Source of the DNA: Nyssa sinensis
Taxonomy: Eukaryota; Streptophyta; Magnoliopsida; Cornales; Nyssaceae
Length of the DNA: 64,000 bases
Assembly: GCA_008638375.1 (NCBI GenBank)
Contig: CM018052.1
Location: 26,443,071-26,507,070, forward strand
Direction: 5' to 3'
Below the pieces are notes generated by a model, which saw nothing but the letters and a program-made list of their open reading frames with translations, had not been told where the DNA came from and did not search any database. A program made the translations under genes and the position numbers. Numbering within the stretch: position 1 is the stretch's first letter; the number at the start of each line of letters is the position of its first letter. Shown in pieces: positions 59,092 through 64,000 of this stretch.

Positions 59092-59181
59092 ACTATTATC
59101 TACCGTAGGAACAAGAATACAAGAACCATTAAATATTTTTCTCTTTATGAACAGCCAAGTGATGTAGCCAGTTATATTTAT

Positions 59182-59219
<38 letters not shown>

Positions 59220-59449
59220 CTCCTACAAGGACAATGTCTTTTTCTTACTAAACTTATTCCATAAAAGTAATAATGACATTGGTTGATACTACAATTGGTG
59301 ACAAAACTAAAATAAAAAAGAAAAAGAAAAAAAATAACATAGAAGTTAAAAACGCACACACTTGATAACCTCATTATGTAGGAATGTAATACCCTGGAAT
59401 TTTTTATTTTTTTATTACTTAATGCAGGCACCATTGATGTTGGAGGTTG
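57961..59449. other. Intergenic DNA with (TA)n microsatellites
   Basis: The PPR promoter region lies at 57961-58120. 58200-58810 is a degenerate repeat with ctcgagt, gagcacccct and gtcggactcagg motifs. (TA)n tracts lie at 59052-59080 and 59187-59215. The frames at 58123-58386 and 59129-59434 (minus) are AT-rich chance frames. Confidence 0.55.
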
Positions 59450-59701
59450 CTAGTGATGTTGAGGATCTGGCCCTTCAGGTGCAACTCTTTCTGGACTCGC
59501 CATTGACCTCCTGCGATTAGGTTTCATCTTTGACAGATCAAACCCCAATTCACCAAAAAAATGGTCACTATCAATCCTTTTCTGCGTAGGTTTGAGCCCG
59601 CGATAACTAACTGCTCTCAAACTAACCACGTGCGCTAATAAAATAAACATGATCAGCATCAAAACTCTTTGGGCAGTTGAATCACCCATTTTAAGCACCA
59701 T
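59450..59701 (-). CDS. CLE: CLE signalling-peptide precursor, 83 aa (CLE5/6-like)
   Basis: The last 12 residues, RVAPEGPDPQHH directly before TAG (59450-59452), form a CLE domain: Arg1, Pro4, Gly6, Pro7, Pro9, His11 and His12 fit the family. CLE peptides are cut from secreted precursors, modified at Pro7 and sensed by CLV1/BAM-type receptor kinases in meristem and root signalling. The start is the first in-frame ATG (59701, MVLKMGDST); a second at 59689 would also work. Residues near 12-28 (RVLMLIMFILLAHVVSL) form a signal-peptide core. ELGFDLSKMK in the middle matches the conserved spacer of CLE5/CLE6-type precursors. Ala3 and Glu5 differ from the Ser and Gly I recall for that subgroup. A TATATATA run lies directly before the ATG, so the promoter must be further upstream. 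Confidence 0.88.
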   Translation of the reverse strand: MVLKMGDSTAQRVLMLIMFILLAHVVSLRAVSYRGLKPTQKRIDSDHFFGELGFDLSKMKPNRRRSMASPERVAPEGPDPQHH

Positions 59702-59764
59702 ATATATATAACTAGCTGAAGAAGAAGCTTCTAGCTTAGACCAGCTCAATGAATGCAGTAACAC

Positions 59765-62631
59765 ACAAGTCTAAAATGTATCCAAATTTATAATGAAATT
59801 GCAAAGAATAGTCCAAGAAGAAGAATAAATATATGATAATGGTAAAATGGAGTCTTTTCTGTCTAAAATGGGGTTGCTTTTGTGCAATACCATTTGTCCT
59901 TAGTCCCCACTATGGCAGATATATATGTTTTAGATGATTAATAATATCTTCTCCTACCTCTCTGTTTCCTCCTTGAATTGGGTTTCCGAGTTGTCTGTCT
60001 AGTCATCCTCTGTTCTTTATTAGAGTATCTTTGGACAGTCCTAAAACATAAATTAAGAACAAAGTTAGAAAACAAAAAACACACAAGGACAAAGGGATTG
60101 CTTTAAACTAAAAAACAGAAGTAGCCATGCATGTTCCAATTTTTATTATGCATTTTCATATATGATTATGCCTCCTTTCCATCCGATTCGCCACAATCAA
60201 ATGTGGCATGCATTTTGATGAATTGACCCTTGAAGAGTGTTTTTGGTCATAGTCATCGATTTTCTTAACCAAAAAATGTGCTGGTTTCCATACCTAATTG
60301 GGCAATTTAGTTGTTTTGTTTTCTTGTAGATTTGCTTATCCAACTCATGACAGTGTTTTTTTTTTTTTGTGCTTCTGCAGAATCCTAACGAATCTCTTTT
60401 ATGATTCGAAAGTGCTAGGGGATATCAGTACTAGGAAGACAGATCACAGATGAGCAAGGGGATATCACTGGGAAGACAAATGATCAATATAAAGTACGAT
60501 TAAGATGGTAGGTGGCTATGGCGGCCAAATGATAAATCTTCTTCCTTAATGATGATCATTATTTTAAACTTTGACAAGTCAAATTTATATTAGTGGAGAT
60601 TTAGTTTTTATTAAGCAAATGAATTGGTTAATCTTTGTCTTAATGTGGAAAGTAAAACAATAATGTTAGAAAAATTATGTAATTTTGTGTTGACAATTAT
60701 TTTTTAAAAGATGTATTTTTTTAGAAATTAGTTATTGGATCATGTGATTTATTACTAGTTATAAAGTGAAAATTCAAAAAGTCTTACAAATATATCAAAG
60801 CAAGAAGAACTGTACAATGTAAATTATATGACTATGCATATCATGTATTACGCTTAAGCACTTAACTTTTGAATTGATTTTGAGTTTTGATATGAACTTT
60901 ATAATTGTTAAATGACTTTAAGAACGATTTAGTTTTGACTATAGGCTAAGTCTACTTATGAGAATTATTAAAAGATATGTTTCTAAACTTATTTAAATGA
61001 TTATTGAAAAAAATCGATAAAATTTTGAAATACTCTTCCAGTAGCTGCCCCATCTAAACGGACCTAAGGTGCGTTTAATTGGAAGCTTTGTTCGAACTGA
61101 GTATTATTCCATGTTTGAACACGTGTAGACAAACTCGAGTTGTTATTGGTTGCACCTTTCCTAATTTGTGTTACTCAATGCTTATGCCAATTAGGGTTAG
61201 GTTTTATGCATATTTTTATTATAATAGGATGTTTTGTGTTTCATAATAAGAACTCTTACCTCTCGAAGCATAGAGATATATGGAGAAAAGTTTTGCTTAA
61301 GTTTTTTTAATTCATGTAGTCAATTTCTCCACAAGATTATTACATATTGTGTTTAAAGTCTGTATATCTAGTATTAGGCAGTATACGTAGGTTTCTAAAG
61401 CAATGCGAGGCACGTACTTCCATTGCATAGGAAGATGCATACTGCTGCGGTAGTAAATTTGCAAATTATGGATGGTATTGTGGTTGTAGAAAACTAATCA
61501 AGAAGCAGTCAACGAGAAGTTTTCAACAGACTAGTGATAATCCACTAGTTCATGGCATATTAGATGTTTGAGATTATATCTTTATGAATTTGTACTGTAT
61601 TTATTATTGATTAGTGAATCTTTTGTAGTTAATTGAATCTTATTACCCAAGAAAATTTCCCACATAAAACTCTTCAGGTGATTTTGGGTTATAATTAATT
61701 AACTAAAAATCATTAAATTAATTAACAACTCCACAAAGTTAATACAATAGTCTCAAATAAATTCTTTAATTAATTAGACAAGAATTAATTATATAACTTA
61801 AATAGTTTAACCAAGTGTTCTTATATTATTATTTAAATACTAAATTTCTATTTTTATATGATCAACTGTTAAAAAAAATATAATAATGAGTTAGACAAAA
61901 ATAAAAACACATCCATAAGAAGAAAGACACGGTTTACGTGAAAACCCCTCTTGAAAATAAAACCCTCAATCTGCAAAAAAAAAAAAAAAAAAAAAAAACT
62001 TCACTATGTAACTAATCAAGTACAAAGATCACCTTACCTCTAATTTTTATTCTGCTACGCTATGTTTTACACTTGCACCATTAATCAATCTTGCACATTA
62101 CTTTTCGTAATGTTCTTCTATGATATGATTGCATCTTCACGTTGATCTCTTTGAATCAACCACTTTCTCCACAATCTAATCACTCAGGCCGACTCTTGTA
62201 TAAAATAAGTGAAGCAATCACTTTAGACCTTACTCGGCACCAAATTTTGAATATATTTATAGAAGAATTCAACTAAAAGTAGAGTTCTAAGTCCTAAAAA
62301 ACTCCAACCCTTATAAAAAAAGGGCCCCATAATTATTTTAATCAATATGAAAGAGTTTGTTGTATAGTAAATCTCAAATCAGTCCCAACAATTATAAATA
62401 ATTTTGAGTTAAAAAAAATTAAAATAACGACTTGGAAAATTGGAGTTTTGTTGTATTACTAATCTTTTTTTTTTTTTTGGTTGATAAATGTTGTATTACT
62501 AATCCTAATGTGTTGGAATATTAAATTTTATCATATTACTAATACTAGGCAAGTAAGGTGATGTCAATTGCATGTAATCTCTCCCTCTGTGTGTATATAT
62601 TATAATTCTCTATCAATTACAATTCAATTGA

Positions 62632-62662
<31 letters not shown>

Positions 62663-64000
62663 GTATGTGTGTGTGTGTGTGAGTATTACAAAAAAATCCT
62701 AAATAGCAAAAAAAAAAAAAAAAAAAAAAGAAAGGAAGAAAGGAGAAATATAAAACATATGAAAATATTTAGATTTTTATTTAATTTTTAAAAATCAAAA
62801 TGATTAGACGATGACAGTTTAAGAAAATATTGTCTTGAACCATTTCCTAAAATATTATAGGTTTTTTTTGAGTACAGCGGTAGGGGAGGAGAGACCTATT
62901 ATAAGTGCGTGTGTGGCATAGGGCTTGAACTTTAGCCTATCATGTGAAGAGATGAGTTTTATTTACCTCATCTCGATGTGTTTCTATCATAAAACATGAT
63001 AGTTATTTTGATATTGATAGTTTAGATTTGTAAAAGAAAACTCTCTAATTGAGGTATTGAATTATATAAAAAAAAATTTATATTCCTTCTCAAATATATA
63101 CATTGCTTATAGAATTTTATTGACAATTTCTATAATAGTTTCTTCTCCAGAAATAAGTTTTTCAAAATTAAATTTGATAAAATTCTACCTAAGATCAACT
63201 TTTTCATGAGAAATATTGAATGAATTAACCATACAATCAATGATAGGAACACTTAAATACAAAAATTTAATTAATAATTTTGCATCTCAAAAAATGAGAA
63301 GAATAAAATTTAAATAAAAAAATTAATTTAATATTAAAAAATAAAAGACTTTATTTAGTGTTGTCGATTTTGGCCTCAAATTATCTTAACCCGGCCCTAT
63401 AATCACCCTTAGATCTACACAACCTAATGAGGTGAAAAAAATTGAACCTGAAATTCCCTCTTAGATATAAAACATTTTACAATCATCATTGTGAAAAATG
63501 GATTATAAAAAATCCTAATTCTGAAGTATAAATTCAAGCTCCGGATTCAATGAGCGTACAAGTGCTCATAAGAATGTGAAGTGTGTTGTATTGATTGCAA
63601 AAATTGCAACTCCCATAATGAGAACTTGGTACCTTATGTATCTATAGATTAACCTAAAGCTATTAGGATTCTAACTAGGGAAATTAATAAGAATTGCCAA
63701 ATTTGGACACACATTTGGACGAAGTGATATTTTCAGTTCATATGGTCCTGCTCCGTTCAGACACGTATAGCTTTCTTTCGTTCGGCTAGTGAAGCTACTT
63801 TTTTTTTTTTTTTTTGTGATTTATTACGAAAATGAACCATAATGTATTAATTTAAAGATAAGTGTTAAAAGGAACATTATATAATTATGGAAGTCATTTT
63901 TTAAGCCCATAATCAAAATTAAAAAGTGTCTATCTTACGTTTGACTAAAAACTAAGTCCCAATGTAAATAAAAAGATCGAAGGAGTAAACTCTTAGATAT
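59765..64000. other. AT-rich intergenic DNA, no gene seen
   Basis: It includes poly-A/T runs (61975-62000, 62709-62729, 63800-63817) and a (TA)n(TG)n microsatellite at 62631-62681. A segment near 61915-61975 (cacggtttacgtgaaaaccc) resembles a motif common in plant dispersed repeats. No ORF of note, RNA gene or clear transposon ends were found. Confidence 0.55.
62631..62681. repeat. (TA)n then (TG)n compound microsatellite
   Basis: atatatatatatatatat runs into gtatatgtatgtgtgtgtgt. A 21-nt poly-A tract follows shortly after, at about 62709-62729. Confidence 0.9.

Noticed and set aside
59702..59764. N-terminal extension of the CLE frame
   Set aside because: It begins at GTG and is not signal-peptide-like. 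The ATG at 59701 directly precedes the hydrophobic core.

Overview
This is nuclear DNA from a flowering plant, most likely a eudicot. It is AT-rich, its genes have GT-AG introns, and its identifiable content consists of plant-specific gene families and plant transposons. No species is assigned. Five protein genes or gene remnants of host origin can be read, all on the minus strand: a seven-exon pyruvate decarboxylase gene (6629-22562), a two-exon TAXIMIN-type cysteine-rich peptide gene (48008-48362), a decayed GTE/BET bromodomain fragment (about 55290-55575), an intronless PLS-type pentatricopeptide repeat gene (56332-57960) and a CLE signalling-peptide precursor gene (59450-59701).

Region by region. 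1-6.6 kb is AT-rich and holds terminal-inverted-repeat elements, tandem repeats and a 571-bp hAT-type MITE with an 8-bp target duplication. 6.6-22.6 kb is the pyruvate decarboxylase gene. It has been stretched to 16 kb by insertions in its introns: two tRNA-derived SINE-like units and a 172-bp duplication in intron 5, a poly-A retroposon with a 20-bp target duplication in intron 4, and a 1.2-kb foldback element plus a 5.25-kb decayed Ty1/copia retrotransposon in intron 1. The exons stay open and join in frame to 589 codons. 24.1-24.9 kb is a roughly 188-bp tandem repeat with an alternating two-unit higher-order structure. 26.9-33.3 kb is a solo LTR (TSD tattt) that was itself invaded by a second solo LTR (TSD agaat). 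34.5-40.6 kb is a truncated copia element split by a 3.4-kb solo LTR (TSD cttta). 40.6-44.3 kb is old repetitive DNA.

44.36-46.91 kb is the most unusual segment: a Mutator-like terminal-inverted-repeat element with an 11-bp flanking duplication whose interior looks like plant mitochondrial DNA and includes a foldable tRNA-Cys(GCA). It is followed by a 535-bp foldback MITE, the TAXIMIN gene, a minus-strand copia remnant carrying a 958-bp TRIM-like element in the opposite direction (TSD ttaat), the bromodomain fragment, the PPR gene and the CLE gene. From 59.8 kb to the end only AT-rich DNA and microsatellites are seen.

The genes do not form a pathway. They are ordinary single plant genes (fermentative metabolism, peptide signalling, organelle RNA processing) set in repeat-rich DNA. 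I did not find a clearly new molecular system. The best leads are the transposon carrying organelle-like DNA, the two small-peptide genes that automated annotation easily misses, and the layered LTR insertions whose order can be read from their target duplications.
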